Below, piece by piece: positions 46,682-56,282 of a stretch of 64,000 nt of DNA. Location: the NCBI RefSeq assembly GCF_048128805.1, contig NC_135997.1:8451116-8515115 (forward strand), written 5' to 3'. The notes under the pieces are model-generated. The model searched no databases and had not been told where the DNA came from. It saw only the letters and a list, made by a program, of their open reading frames with translations. The DNA comes from Centroberyx gerrardi (Eukaryota; Chordata; Actinopteri; Beryciformes; Berycidae). The position numbers were made by a program, and so were the translations under genes. Within the stretch, counting starts at the first letter, position 1. Each line of letters opens with the position of its first letter.

Positions 46682-48600
46682 CATGCACGTGCGTGTACAT
46701 GTTCACGCCTACACACTGCACCGATTAGCCAGAGGAGCAGATGGACGTAGAGGCGACATCCCGCTCTTGGCTCTGAGTTCCTCACAGCCAAGATTGAAAA
46801 AAAGAGTGCTGACTGTAATCACATTCTGTTTATACCCAACACACTTCATCTTTGTCATCTGCAAACCGCATTTAAACAGCACTGAAGTCTTGAAGCAATA
46901 AAATAAATTGCTGTAGCTTGGAATTTAAGTATAGGACACTGGGAAGGCTCTAGTATCCAGAAGTTGTAATGTGACTTCTTGGCTGTCCTCGGGGAGAAAT
47001 GGTGCAGCAGCTGCCTGCTCTCCGAAACTCATTTGTTACCATGATGGATAATACAGTAGATTAGGTTGTGTTCCTCTCTAAATATAAACTCATCCTACTG
47101 CGGCCTCATACCTCTGCCTTAAATGACAATGACTCGACTAGAGCAAGGTCAAAACACCTGGTGCTTATAAAAGTTAAACATAAAGTAGGTGGCTATAAAA
47201 GGTATATTTGAATCAAGCTATTTTTGATTGATTTGATTGATTTTCTTTTATTTTTGTGTCATGCACACAAAGTGCCCAACCCTCATGGGTTTACAAGACA
47301 CCAAAGTTACAGTTGCAGTGGTCATACATTTCATTACAAAATGACAGATTATTATACAGCTCGGTCTTAAACAAAATATTCTGCCTTCTCTCCCAAGCTT
47401 GGTAAATAAAATCTGCTACAGAAAAGATTCCCTTCTTGAAGCACAACTCAAGTTTTTCATAATCATCCAGCCCAAAGAAATCAACATAAATGGAGGACAT
47501 TTTACTAAAAAGTACATCCCTTACGTCCTCGTAGACAGGACAATAAAGCAAGAAATGAACCTCATTCTCAATTTCACCTAACTCACACAACAAATAAAGT
47601 CTGTCCTCCTCTGGAGTGGCTTTAAACCTGCCGGTCTCTAGGGCTGATGGTAATGTTCCTGAACGTAACTGTGCACATAGGGATCTTTGTCTTTTGTTTA
47701 AATTATACTTCACATAAGGTTCTACACTGTAGCTACTCTTTATGAGACAATAAATTCGGAATTTTTGCTTATACCATATATCAACAGACCAGTTTTCTTT
47801 ATACATGAGAAACATTTTACTCCTAATCTCCTGAATATCACAAAGTAACTTGTTCTGGAAAATGAATGACAAATCGTTCAAATAAAATAAGGATTTCAAC
47901 TCATTGGCCCAGAGATGACCATGCAAAATGTCCCAATTAAATATCTTTTTAGTGAGTCTCTGATCAGACATCTTCACAAGTCTGTTCCAAAGCCGAAGCA
48001 TTTGACCTATTTGTCTGATGTTTGGAGATTCCCATCCCATATCTCCACTAATGGCCAAAACTGACGGCTATTTTAGTGTCAGAGGGGTTTGTTACGGGAA
48101 ATATAACCATCTGAAACATGACATTATTGGTGTAAGTAGTGTGTGTCCTTATTAGGAATCGTTTAATTGTAAGCTGAGTAACTTTCTGGGTAAACAGGCC
48201 ATCTTGTTGTTCTGACCTTAGCTCAGTATGTTATGTGTACTTGAGCACAGACAACCATACTAACTCTGACCCTAATCCCTCTCGCTTTACCAGATTATGG
48301 CTTGTTTGGCTGTCCCATCTTTAGAAGTCACCGCTTTAACATTTTGACGTCTGATCCATCCTCATGTAGTCGTCCCTGCAGACCGTCCTGACCTCATGAT
48401 CGTCTCTTTCAGTCAGCAGAAATCTCAGCTTTGTCGTCTCAGATTATAACCGGTCCGATTTGCTGTGTCTGTCACCTCTAGATTACGATCTCTCCAAGCT
48501 GAAGGACTTCATGGACCAGCAGGTGGACTCGTACATCGAGAAGGGCATCATCGCCAAGGACGAAGGCGACACCATCAAGAGGATCTACAGCAGCCTGTAA
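35612..48600 (+). CDS. scg3: Secretogranin III, whole gene span
   Basis: Twelve exons with GT-AG junctions and consistent phases encode 490 residues (human about 468). Residues 1-25 are a signal peptide (hydrophobic core [12 protein letters not shown]), with a probable cut before FPTPA as in the mammalian protein. Hallmarks in order are: twin DSTK motifs at 117-120 and 129-132 around the dibasic [13 protein letters not shown] at 151-161; an acidic stretch at 251-294; [15 protein letters not shown] at 303-317; [20 protein letters not shown] at 328-347; a C-terminal [15 protein letters not shown]; and the end RIYSSL. By family knowledge this granin acts in the lumen of secretory granules of neurons and endocrine cells, tethering chromogranin A to cholesterol-rich membrane and aiding hormone sorting. 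The ATG has A at -3 and G at +4. Confidence 0.96.
35869..36205. repeat. Three-unit tandem repeat, about 110-bp period, in scg3 intron 1
   Basis: Three successive segments, beginning near 35869, 35975 and 36085, share the order aaaaataccat(t/c)aagt, aaggtca(t/c), ctattg..accat, acactatagg, gaatattat. The units have diverged strongly, and the third has an internal duplication. This is an old minisatellite inside the intron. Confidence 0.65.
36711..36763 (+). CDS. scg3: scg3 exon 2
   Basis: 53 nt between TTGTAG and CAG|GTGAGC. It codes residues 35-52 including [14 protein letters not shown], matching the conserved ELSAERPLNEQ region of mammalian SCG3. Confidence 0.9.
36945..36987 (+). CDS. scg3: scg3 exon 3
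   Basis: 43 nt between CCCCAG and CAG|GTAAGA. It codes [14 protein letters not shown] and the first base of residue 67. Confidence 0.88.
37213..37437 (+). CDS. scg3: scg3 exon 4
   Basis: 225 nt between ATTCAG and CAAG|GTAACG. It codes residues 67-141, a hydrophilic stretch with the paired DSTK motifs and a dibasic RR that could be a prohormone-convertase site. Confidence 0.92.
37660..37770. repeat. GA-rich and TG simple repeats in scg3 intron 4
   Basis: Interrupted GA runs with a short TG run at about 37738-37753. Another purine-rich tract lies at about 38690-38835 in the same intron. No coding features are seen in intron 4 (37438-39134). Confidence 0.8.
39135..39277 (+). CDS. scg3: scg3 exon 5
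   Basis: 143 nt between CTCTCAG and TTG|GTGGGT. It codes residues 142-189, the strongly conserved [15 protein letters not shown] and [13 protein letters not shown] segment. Confidence 0.94.
39635..39793 (+). CDS. scg3: scg3 exon 6
   Basis: 159 nt between GTGTAG and ACG|GTAAGA, phase 0 on both sides. It codes residues 190-242 starting [18 protein letters not shown], matching the mammalian ITESQAHTLEDEVAEVLQ. Confidence 0.93.
39839..40459. mobile_element. GAGGTGG-ended interspersed element in scg3 intron 6
   Basis: It begins gaggtggtagaagtacac and ends gttacttctcacctc, inverted ends. The flanks of the interior are packed with AAGTAAAAGTA, AAGTATAAAA and TTAAGTACAG words. This is the familiar fish repeat in which both ends carry AAGTA-rich sequence. 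No transposase frame is seen and no clear target duplication was found. Confidence 0.65.
40524..40752 (+). CDS. scg3: scg3 exon 7
   Basis: 229 nt between TTCCAG and CAG|GTAAAC. It codes residues 243-318: a tribasic RRR, a long Glu/Asp-rich stretch typical of granins, then the conserved [16 protein letters not shown]. Confidence 0.94.
41131..41247 (+). CDS. scg3: scg3 exon 8
   Basis: 117 nt between TTATAG and CTGG|GTAAGA. It codes residues 319-357, the most conserved helix [20 protein letters not shown] and PEEGVSYL. Confidence 0.95.
41248..43146 (+). other. scg3: scg3 intron 8
   Basis: No exon or gene is seen. Contents include interrupted TG sequence at 41418-41505, a possible LINE tail near 41850-41890 (gacaataaagt), AT-rich DNA with TATTGCGATATATTG-type words near 42080-42175 common in fish repeats, and GA-rich sequence near 42640-42930. 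Confidence 0.6.
43147..43230 (+). CDS. scg3: scg3 exon 9
   Basis: 84 nt between CAACAG and AATG|GTAAAT. It codes residues 358-385 beginning [18 protein letters not shown], matching mammalian ENLDEMIALQTKNKLEKN. Confidence 0.94.
43381..43488 (+). CDS. scg3: scg3 exon 10
   Basis: 108 nt between CTCTAG and ACCA|GTCAGT. It codes residues 386-421, including [20 protein letters not shown]. The donor GTCAGT is weaker than the others but is the only one that keeps phase with exon 11. Confidence 0.88.
43489..44688 (+). other. scg3: scg3 intron 10
   Basis: AT-rich DNA, with CA repeats near 44044-44060. No exon or recognisable mobile element could be supported. Confidence 0.6.
44689..44778 (+). CDS. 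scg3: scg3 exon 11
   Basis: 90 nt between CTCCAG and GATG|GTGAGA. It codes residues 422-451 with the conserved [19 protein letters not shown]. Confidence 0.95.
46073..46113. repeat. 10-bp minisatellite (GAGGGGAGCA)n
   Basis: Four to five near-perfect copies of a decamer cagaggggag, a G-rich strand with regularly spaced GGGG. Confidence 0.85.
47220..48070 (-). mobile_element. LINE ORF2 C-terminal remnant, antisense in scg3 intron 11
   Basis: A 255-codon open frame on the - strand (48058-47291) ends in a cysteine/histidine cluster. It runs [20 protein letters not shown], then [20 protein letters not shown], the layout seen after the reverse transcriptase in many fish non-LTR retrotransposons (R-SGT-P--ETGR---P-E-R-C--C---E-E-HFL--CP-Y). 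A short 3' untranslated part and an ATCAA-type tail lie at 47220-47290. The catalytic reverse-transcriptase and endonuclease parts are absent, so it is 5'-truncated, but the remaining frame has no stop. The clade is not certain. Confidence 0.78.
48482..48600 (+). CDS. scg3: scg3 exon 12 (terminal)
   Basis: 119 nt from CTCTAG to TAA. It codes residues 452-490, [20 protein letters not shown] and the end IKRIYSSL, equivalent to the mammalian C-terminus. Confidence 0.95.
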
Positions 48601-49470
48601 CGCATCCAGAACCGTCATCCATCCTGCCGACCAACCTCTGGCCTCTCACATAGGACTGAATCCGACCCCAAGATCTCTAAGAGTAGCCTGACTTTTCACA
48701 TTTATCTCCCATAGCATGGTCCGGCACTGGATCCAATCTGGCCCTAAAAAAGGCAAAGTATATACTCTTTATGTACTCAAAATGAACTACTTAGGGGACC
48801 ACGTTTATTCTCTATGACATTCTCCAAATGTATCGAAAGGAGGAATGCAATAATATTCATACTATCAATGAAAACGACTAATTATTAACTGCAGCAACCA
48901 AACTGATAAGTCGACTATCTTTGCACGCCAACATCACGGGATAAGAGTCCCGAGAGAGAAATCAAACAAGTATTTTATGTAACCGACTCACACATACAAC
49001 TAAATGATAGCATTTACTACCTTACGGACTGAAACTTGACCCCTGGGGGAATGAATGTTAAGAATGAGAGTACGACGACACTGTAGCTTTCTCATCGACT
49101 GCTGTTTGCAATACATTTTTGCAACAAAGTACACATATATCAAACTGTATTCATTCTATGTAACCTGTCCTAGCCTATTATATTTCTTTTCCAGTGTATA
49201 TGTAAGATCTTAAATGTATTCTTGCTTTTGACTCTTACCAAAAATATATTTGTTCTGTATCATGTCAGTGCCCTATATACTCCTCTGTTCTGCTGTAATT
49301 TGTCTGGGGCCCACTAGGGGGCGATGTCTATCATTTCCCACTGCATGTCTCAAGTGTGTGAAACATTTACATCTCTTTAGAGACGCAAAATGAAGTATTT
49401 TTAAATGTAAATATTTGTGATTTTTTCCTAAAATGTAAAAGCAATTAAAATATTGCCTTTTCTTTACCTG
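48601..49470 (+). other. scg3: scg3 3' untranslated region
   Basis: Unique sequence with no repeat following the scg3 stop. It ends at or just after an ATTAAA polyadenylation-type hexamer at 49444-49449. The exact cleavage site is inferred. Confidence 0.55.
49444..49449 (+). terminator. scg3: Probable scg3 polyadenylation signal (ATTAAA)
   Basis: ATTAAA on the + strand about 845 bases after the scg3 stop, in a run of AT-rich sequence and before the convergent lysmd2 3' end. Confidence 0.45.
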
Positions 49471-49592
49471 TGTACTCGACTCCCCTAACATCCAACAGCC
49501 TAACATCCAAAAACTGACATAAAAACTGACATCCATATCCTCAATCCCGTGAAAACAACACATCACACTCTCATGTCCGGTTTAAATACATA

Positions 49593-49598
49593 TTTATT
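49593..49598 (-). terminator. lysmd2: Probable lysmd2 polyadenylation signal (AATAAA)
   Basis: TTTATT on the + strand is AATAAA on the - strand, about 740 bases past the lysmd2 stop. It would place cleavage near 49570-49580, about 100 bases from the scg3 end. Confidence 0.45.
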
Positions 49599-50271
49599 CT
49601 CCCGCAAAAATCAACAAAACTTGAAAAGCACAATAAAACAGCCGGTTTCAGACAGAGTATTCCACACACATAAATAATACATTCACACTTCAAAAAGAGG
49701 CAGTCCCTTCTGTTCCCAAAGAAAAGCTTCTATCAGGCAAATGAAAGGTGTTAAAAGGCTGGAGTCCATCCACAGCTTCTGGTTGAAGTGTTTTCGTACG
49801 GAGGGTAAACACTGATGAGGAAGGCCTGAATATATGTCTTTCCATTGGTACTGATACTATTCTAGGAGGGGATTTAGATCGTCAGAAGCTGTTAGCAGGT
49901 CTATCGAGCTAATCCTCCTGGCACTGCTTAACGCTGTGTGTGTGTGTCTGTGTGTGTGTGTGTGTGTCTGTGTCTGTGTGTGTGTGAAAATATGCGGCAG
50001 AAGGGCTCTATACAGCAGCTTCAGAAGCATGTGATGAGTGGATGGGCACATGTTGAGGATGCTATTTTTACAGGGTGCTGTTCTGCTCTGTATGCCTCCT
50101 ATTAAAACTGTACAAAACCATAACAGTAATAATAATAATAATAATAATAATAATCATTCATCATAGTAATTGCATAATATCAACAAATAAAAGGCAAACA
50201 TGACACATCAGTTCAACATGGTTTGGTAAAAGCAAAAGGTAAAAGAAAGAGAAGCAATGAGGTTGAGATTT

Positions 50272-50310
<39 letters not shown>

Positions 50311-50339
50311 AGACGGCTTCAGGTAAACAGACTTGTCCT
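49599..50339 (-). other. lysmd2: lysmd2 3' untranslated region
   Basis: Presumed from the position between the stop codon at 50340 and the AATAAA. It contains a TG/TC microsatellite at 49936-49985, an AAT triplet repeat at about 50130-50152 and a TG repeat at 50273-50309 immediately after the stop. Confidence 0.5.
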
Positions 50340-50391
50340 TTAGATCTCCTGGTATGACGTTGTGGGGGCCGTGTAGTCCTCCTCACTGCCC
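50340..50391 (-). CDS. lysmd2: lysmd2 exon 3 (terminal)
   Basis: 52 nt after TTTGCAG. It finishes the split Arg codon and codes GSEEDYTAPTTSYQEI then TAA. It corresponds to the acidic RDEESPYATSLYHS end of the human protein, but the last residues differ. Confidence 0.85.
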
Positions 50392-50473
50392 CTGCAAACA
50401 AGGAAAAGATATACAACTTTAATTTGTTTGACATTTTCCACGGTGGAAACACACAAAACCCAGTTCAATATGG

Positions 50474-50532
<59 letters not shown>

Positions 50533-51756
50533 CACCCACCCGTACACTCTTTCTTTCACCCCCTTCCTCCTTCCGTTTAATTGGCCACCGCGGTGCCTAG
50601 GTGAGTGTGTGTGAATAATGAATGAGGCTAACCAAGGAGCGGGCTGTACTGTTCTCTGGTCACAGCTGACGGCTCATCTGGTCAGAAAATGGCCTCCCAG
50701 TACAAAACACTAGTGCTGAAACCATTAGTGGATCGACAGAAAATTAATCCATTATAATTTTGATAATCGATTAATCGTTTGTCATTTATCAAGTAAAAAT
50801 ACCAAACATTTTCTGGTTACAGCTTCATAAATGCTAAGATTTAATTGCTTTTCTCCATTTCATATCATTCTAAGATGAATACTTTAGAGTTTTTGGCTGC
50901 TGGTCAGAGTAAGTAAGCAATTATAAGAATCACTCTGGGGTCTGGTAACTTGTGATGGGCATTTGTCATTATTTTTGACATTTTATAGACAAAATGATTA
51001 ATCGAAAAAATAAACAATAGATTAATCGATAATGAACATAATCGTTAGTTGCAGCTCTACAAAACATCAATGTCTCGGGCTTCATCATCCAGTTGGAACT
51101 TCATCTTTGATTTTAGTCTCTCTTACTCTCTCAGAAAAGCTAATTCAGAAATACGAGCCATCATGAGTCTCTAAATCGAGGAGATAAAACCATTTGAAAG
51201 CACAGTTTTAGGCTTCTATACCCCAATGTGTGTTTGTCTAAAATCTCCTTAAGTTTTACAGTTATCATACGCTAGTTGGGAGAGCAATGGAGGCAAAACT
51301 GGCTGGTGAAGAATGCAGTGAATAAGGGAATGGTATATGGAAGGATCAAACTCAAAAGAGGATGGAAAGGAGTGTTTTGCAATACAAGGTTTGTCAGAAA
51401 AACTCAGGAGAGAGGAGAGAAAACACAGGAAGGATGGGGAGATAAAAGAGCAGTGAGCCTTCTTTGACTCTCCCACACATCACACCTCCGACAAGAATGT
51501 AGCAGCCCTGAGGGAGGAGAGGATCAATCTGTCAAGCTAGGAAGAAGCACTCCCTTGCAAATGCTCAGCTCATTTAGGTCTTCCAGAAACCACTTATGGA
51601 AATAGGGGATTGGTTCAATAGATTGCACTACTACTAACTACTTGGCGGATTAGTGTACACTGCATTAGCTGCAGCGGTGTAATGGAGGGTAAACCCACTT
51701 AAACTCAGGTTACTCAGCTTTTTATTACCACTCCCAACGAGGTTATGGGTTCTACC

Positions 51757-51802
<46 letters not shown>

Positions 51803-53889
51803 GACAGAATATCTCAAAATCTTATGACGAATTTTCATGAAATTTGGTGGACACATAGGCCTTAAACCAAGGAATAACTGACTTGATTTTGGTGGTGATC
51901 CAGATCTGGGATTTCTGCCATTAGATGATTATGGTTTGCAAGCCATACCTGTGAAACTGACGGAGACTTGATTCCAAACCCTAAGAGTGTGTTTGCACGG
52001 TCGAGAAATCAATGTACCTTAAAACTTAAGTTGTGGGAATGATGACTTTGGGTGTAGCAGCAAGTAGGAGAATTGCTCAGCCTCGGAAGAAGTTTGCACT
52101 CTGTGAATGGCTTCTAGTTTGTGGAACGGTTCAGCCACCTTTTAGGCTGATACAAATCTTCATGATGCAAATTCACAGTAAACCTCACAGTAACTGGTAT
52201 CAAACTGATGTAAGTGATATAAGGATAGAGGGTCTTTTAAGGAAAAAGCATAATGAATGCTTTTACCCACCTTGTTATAAGCCTACTGGCCTTCCCTGTA
52301 GTTCAGCTGACAGACGAGAGGTTTGTGGTTCACTACGCAGTGAGGATGCCAAACTAGCATGAGGTCTCTGTTTGCTCTGGGACTGTGTGGAAACAATGGT
52401 GTGCGTCTCTTGTTTGAGTAAACACACTGTGGCTCTGCAGGCCAATCTTTGATGTGGCTGCAGTCAGAGGCATGGTTTAGCGCAAAGCCTTCAACTGGTG
52501 GGTAAACACATATAAAGATTGATCAGATGCTTTCTCTTGCACATTTACTGGCAGCTTACGCCTTTGTAAAAGTAAACTTAGGCCTTGGCTTACTGGCACA
52601 ATGGCAAAGCTAATAGGAAATGCAATGTAGTCAGTGGGGATAGGGGAAAAAAACAAAACATTAGCGTATGATGATGAAATACTTTCCATGATATTGTCTC
52701 GATACACTGACAGCTAGTATTTACATTTCACAGCTATTAATCCAGATCCAAGTAATGATTATCCATGAAATAATGTTCTTGAAAATGAAAAGAGTGTCTG
52801 AATGTCTAAAAGAACTTGAACTCCATTTAGTAGTCTAATTTACTCATGGCATTTTACTAAGAAATATAAGTGATTTTTTTATATTGCATCAAATGAAAGA
52901 AAAGCAGAACACTAAATCACACTATATCACCGTATCAAATGTGATAAAACATTAAAAATCACAATATTATCTTTCTGTGGCTGAATTATAGGGATGATAT
53001 AGTATTCTCAACCCTAACATTTTGTAATTCAGTACATGTTGACCATGTAGAAGACCACCATCTCTTAGTGTAATGTGATCTCTGATAAGACCCTCTTACT
53101 CCCTCATGAGAGAGGGAAAGATCTTAAAATCCTATAACATGGTTTCAGACCACATAGGAAAGCAGTGATAATGGACAGTTGTTGTCCAGTCCAGTGGTTG
53201 AAAGGGTCAGGTAACGTTATCCTTAGGCCACCAGGAAGGAGACTAACACAGCAGCTGCTCTAGAGTCTGCTACGGGACGGCCTGCAGCCAGTATGAAAAC
53301 AAGATAGTACAAGCAAAACACTGGATTCCTTTAGTAAGAAAGTTTGGTAAGTCTTCAGGGGAAAAACAAGAGTATCTGTCTGTAGTGGAGACTGCTGCAG
53401 TGTGACTCAGTCCTGGCTAAACTGCTATTACCGACTAGACCTGTTCCTCTGTGAATGGGTGCATGCCAGGCGTCCATTACCACCTAACCACTGAGTAGAA
53501 GTGAGAGTGTTCTCTGTCTCAACGTGCAGCGTCAGGAGGACATGCTCAGTCCCGATTCAGACCACTGCGGCACGCTGAATCTCATCCTAAATACCTGACT
53601 GTTGCATAACTTGGCATCTGAGAGACTACTGCAACACATCGACAAAAGCCTGTTATGCTCTCCTATCTTCCATCCTCCTTCTTTGGGAGTGTTTTTCACC
53701 CCTCTGTCTTTATTCCCTGTTCCTGTGGAGCTGGAGTCCTGAAGTTGACCTACAGCATGATGCCCTTCACTGAAGCTTCAATATAAACACCCAAGCTTTT
53801 CACTACAGATGCTGAACGATGACAGAAATGGAGTAAACTGACATCTGCATTCACAGCATCTTCTCCTTAACGTATAGCACCCAGTGTAT

Positions 53890-53926
<37 letters not shown>

Positions 53927-56282
53927 ATCCCACAGTTTGGCAGGCAGACAAATGACTCAGCACTTATGAGCAGTGACCAATCACAGACCAGGAGAGAGCA
54001 GCATCATTTAATGCTGACAGGCATCAATCATCTGCACTTGCGTAGGGCAAACGCCAGCCCTCACACTCACTCACACACTCACTCAGAATGACACCATCTG
54101 ATTGGATGGCATGGTCAAGCAAGCACAAGGCTGATTGGACCATGAAGGAAGAGCCTCGTTCAAACCTTGAGCCGTTTTGCTACGGTGCAAAATGTTTTCC
54201 GGGTTTTGTTCCCAACTGTGTGAAATGTTGTGCAGCGGCTTTTAAGGGACGTTTGATCCCAGTTGGGGTGATTCTGCATTTTCATTGGCTACGTACAAAA
54301 GCCTGTCACACGTATCCGCAACTGGCTCGGAGAATTCTTCGAAGAGAACGCACAGAATCGCCTTATCAGCCAGTAACAATCCATAACAAACACCTTGCAA
54401 CAGGATGTTCAACGCACTACCCTTTTCCTTTTAAACTTCCTGTTTGCTACATGTTGGGGCTATTGATCGCCGCCCCAGGTGGATTATTTTAATTTACTCT
54501 TATTCAGAAAGAAAGGTTACTGGCCACTGGGTTTTCAGAGGCCTGTCTAAGAGTCTATCCCAAAGACCTGCACACGTAGAAAAGATGTAGTGGTTGTTCC
54601 CAGTCTGGCCTACTGTATTCCCTCTCCATGTGTGCGTGTAAAGATCGGCCACGTGGTTCATTGCCTCACCTTTCTTCCTCTTCTTTCAGCCGGCGAGCTG
54701 CCTGCTTTGACTGTTTAATTTGCAAGTCAAGTCTGTGTAAGAAGTCTTTGGCCGACAGCTCCTCCGGCTGGGGCTGGGGGGGTTTGGAGTCCTCGGGGGG
54801 CGGGGAGGGGGGGGGCGAGGGTCCCTCCGTATCCTGCGTCACGCAGGGCGCCTCGGACTCCTGGCAGGCCGCATCCCCTTCCCCGTCAGGAGATTCAAGA
54901 GACAGTCCATTAAATATGGAGCGCTTCTCCGACACCACGGGGATGTTGAGGCTGTTCCTCAGGAAGATGCAGTCGTTGCTGAACAGCTTGTTGGCCCTCT
55001 TGATTTGCTCCATCTGGAATACCAGGGTGACAGCAGCAAGAACAGCGTTAGAAGAAGCTTTTCTGTGAATCCCACCCAACCCAACCCAACCCAACCCAAC
55101 ACTCCTGCTTTGGATCTATGCTTCAACTAAGACCTGAGGACCAAATCAGTTCAGCTTACTTCACTCTCATCATATGTAGCGTAAACTAATGACTGTAATC
55201 AGGTACAAGGCAGATAAACAGCCAATTAGCTCTAATGTTAGGCAGGTCATTACCCCTAAGGTACAAAAGAAGGCACTAGATGCTATGTGTCATAACCTTT
55301 AACATACGCTAAGGCGATATTAGTGTGCATACTGATGTAAAACATGGAAATCCACATAAATACAAACCTACACCCACATAGCACATTTCAACACTGTCAT
55401 ATCAGATAATAGTCTATTAGCTATGTAGTTAGAAAGCTAAATGAATGTGTACGGAGGGAATGACAAAGGGGAGCTGTAGGGTTTGACTGATATGGGTTTT
55501 AGAAGGTCAATAAAATAAAGAGTAGCTAGAGGAGGATGCATGTCAAATTTGGCAAATCTATCACTTCAGCTCAGTTGTCTGGATTCCTCTGACTCCATTT
55601 CTTCAGAGCTGTGTGCCAGATTGGGCCTATAGGATGAACCAACAGTATTTCTACAGAGCGCTCACTGTTGCAGCATCAATATGAGACTGGCTGCTCACAG
55701 GCCTCAATGTGACATTTGATACTTCCTGGCTCAAGTTTGTTTCGGTGCATGTAACGACTAGAGAAAAGGATCAAAACATTTAGGGGCTGTGAAATCACTG
55801 TAACATAAGCATGTATAAGTATTATAAGTAAAGGGGTAAAGGTGATGCCCCCGCCTTGACACAATGTGGCAAATAGGCGTGATGTTGTGGTTGGTTCCCA
55901 TTACCTGTCATTGAGTGACGCATGCACTGACAGCTGATCAAATGCGGATTTGTATTAGCACTGATTTCATATTATATTAGATCTACCTTTCATCAAGGCA
56001 TCCACTAGCATTGTGTTGGCTACATGGCACCCTTACCGTAACACCGTATTTGAGAGCAATCCCCTGCAGGGTATCACTGTCTGTAACCCGATGCTCTATG
56101 AATTTCTCCCCCAGAGAGGCCGTGACGCTGGCGGTGCTCCCGTAGGACCGGATCTTGGTCCGGGCCAGGCTCTGGGACAGTTCGCTCTCTGATTCGGAAC
56201 CGGACCTGGACCGAGGGAAGATAGGCTGGCCGAACCGTCCTCCTCCATCCCGCATCGGCAGGACAGGCGAGAACTCCGCCAT
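50340..56282 (-). CDS. lysmd2: LysM and putative peptidoglycan-binding domain-containing protein 2, whole gene span
   Basis: Three exons on the - strand (56282-56037, 55013-54670, 50391-50340) join to 213 codons, against about 215 in human. Order: an N-terminal MAEFSPVLPMRDGG; a Ser/Glu-rich stretch RSRSGSESESELSQSLARTK at 24-43 followed by RSYGSTASV; a single LysM domain at about 63-107 (EHRVTDSDTLQGIALKYGVT, then MEQIKRANKL and IFLRNSLNIPV) split by intron 1; a Pro/Glu-rich linker; and a conserved helix AKDFLHRLDLQIKQSKQAAR. No signal peptide or membrane segment is visible, unlike LYSMD3/4, so it is likely cytosolic. The molecular role of vertebrate LYSMD2 is not established. The ATG has A at -3 and G at +4. 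Confidence 0.94.
50483..50529. repeat. (CA)n microsatellite
   Basis: About 47 bases of CA beginning 92 bases into lysmd2 intron 2, close to the last exon's acceptor. Confidence 0.93.
50702..51066. mobile_element. hAT-like MITE with 8-bp target duplication
   Basis: The element at 50710-51058 is flanked by identical octamers ACAAAACA at 50702-50709 and 51059-51066. Its ends CTAGTGCTGAAACCATTAGT and, on the other strand, AGAGCTGCAACTAACGATT are imperfect inverted repeats. The interior carries the ATAATCGATTAATCG and GATTAATCGAAAA words of a very common fish interspersed repeat. No transposase is encoded. The 8-bp duplication supports hAT-type mobilisation. Confidence 0.85.
51743..51980. repeat. 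(TCTG)n repeat and adjacent interspersed sequence
   Basis: About eleven TCTG units at 51759-51804 are followed by ATGAAATTTGGTGGACA and GGTGGTGATCCAGATC, which I recognise as a recurrent fish interspersed repeat unit. The boundaries are approximate. Confidence 0.5.
53893..53925. repeat. (CA)n microsatellite
   Basis: About 32 bases of CA repeat in lysmd2 intron 2. Confidence 0.93.
54670..55013 (-). CDS. lysmd2: lysmd2 exon 2
   Basis: 344 nt on the - strand between ATTCCAG and GAAAG|GTGAGG. It codes residues 83-196 plus two bases: the second half of LysM, a linker with PPPSPPPEDSKPP, and LSAKDFLHRLDLQIKQ. Confidence 0.94.
55014..56036 (-). other. lysmd2: lysmd2 intron 1
   Basis: 1.0 kb starting GTAAGG. 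It contains a (CCCAA)n run at about 55075-55100 next to exon 2 and a 40-base fragment of repeat family D at 55478-55516. Otherwise it is unique sequence. Confidence 0.75.
56037..56282 (-). CDS. lysmd2: lysmd2 exon 1
   Basis: 246 nt, 82 whole codons ending GVT before GTAAGG (phase 0). It includes the start codon, the Ser/Glu-rich segment and the first half of the LysM domain. Confidence 0.94.

Larger units (their letters stand above)
44779..48481 (+). other. scg3: scg3 intron 11 (3.7 kb)
   Basis: Contains an 18-base G run at 45135-45152, a TG microsatellite at 45507-45538, an A-rich run at about 45819-45840, a 10-base minisatellite at 46073-46113, a TC run near 46460-46505, a TG microsatellite at 46648-46679 and an antisense LINE remnant at 47220-48070. 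No additional exon is needed to keep the frame. Confidence 0.75.
50392..54669 (-). other. lysmd2: lysmd2 intron 2 (4.3 kb)
   Basis: Holds a CA array at 50483-50529, a hAT-like MITE at 50710-51058, a (TCTG)n repeat with flanking interspersed sequence at about 51743-51980, and a CA microsatellite at 53893-53925. The remainder is unique DNA with no exon support. Confidence 0.75.

Noticed and set aside
52280..52345. Possible tRNA-like sequence (tgtagttcagctg then gaggtttgtggttcac)
   Set aside because: The A- and B-box words are weak and the ends do not pair.
54088..54492. 134-codon + strand frame in lysmd2 intron 2
   Set aside because: It lies antisense in an intron with no recognisable motif and no coding-like codon bias.
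54628..55068. 146-codon + strand frame opposite lysmd2 exon 2
   Set aside because: It is the shadow of the real - strand exon, whose splice sites and protein match lysmd2.
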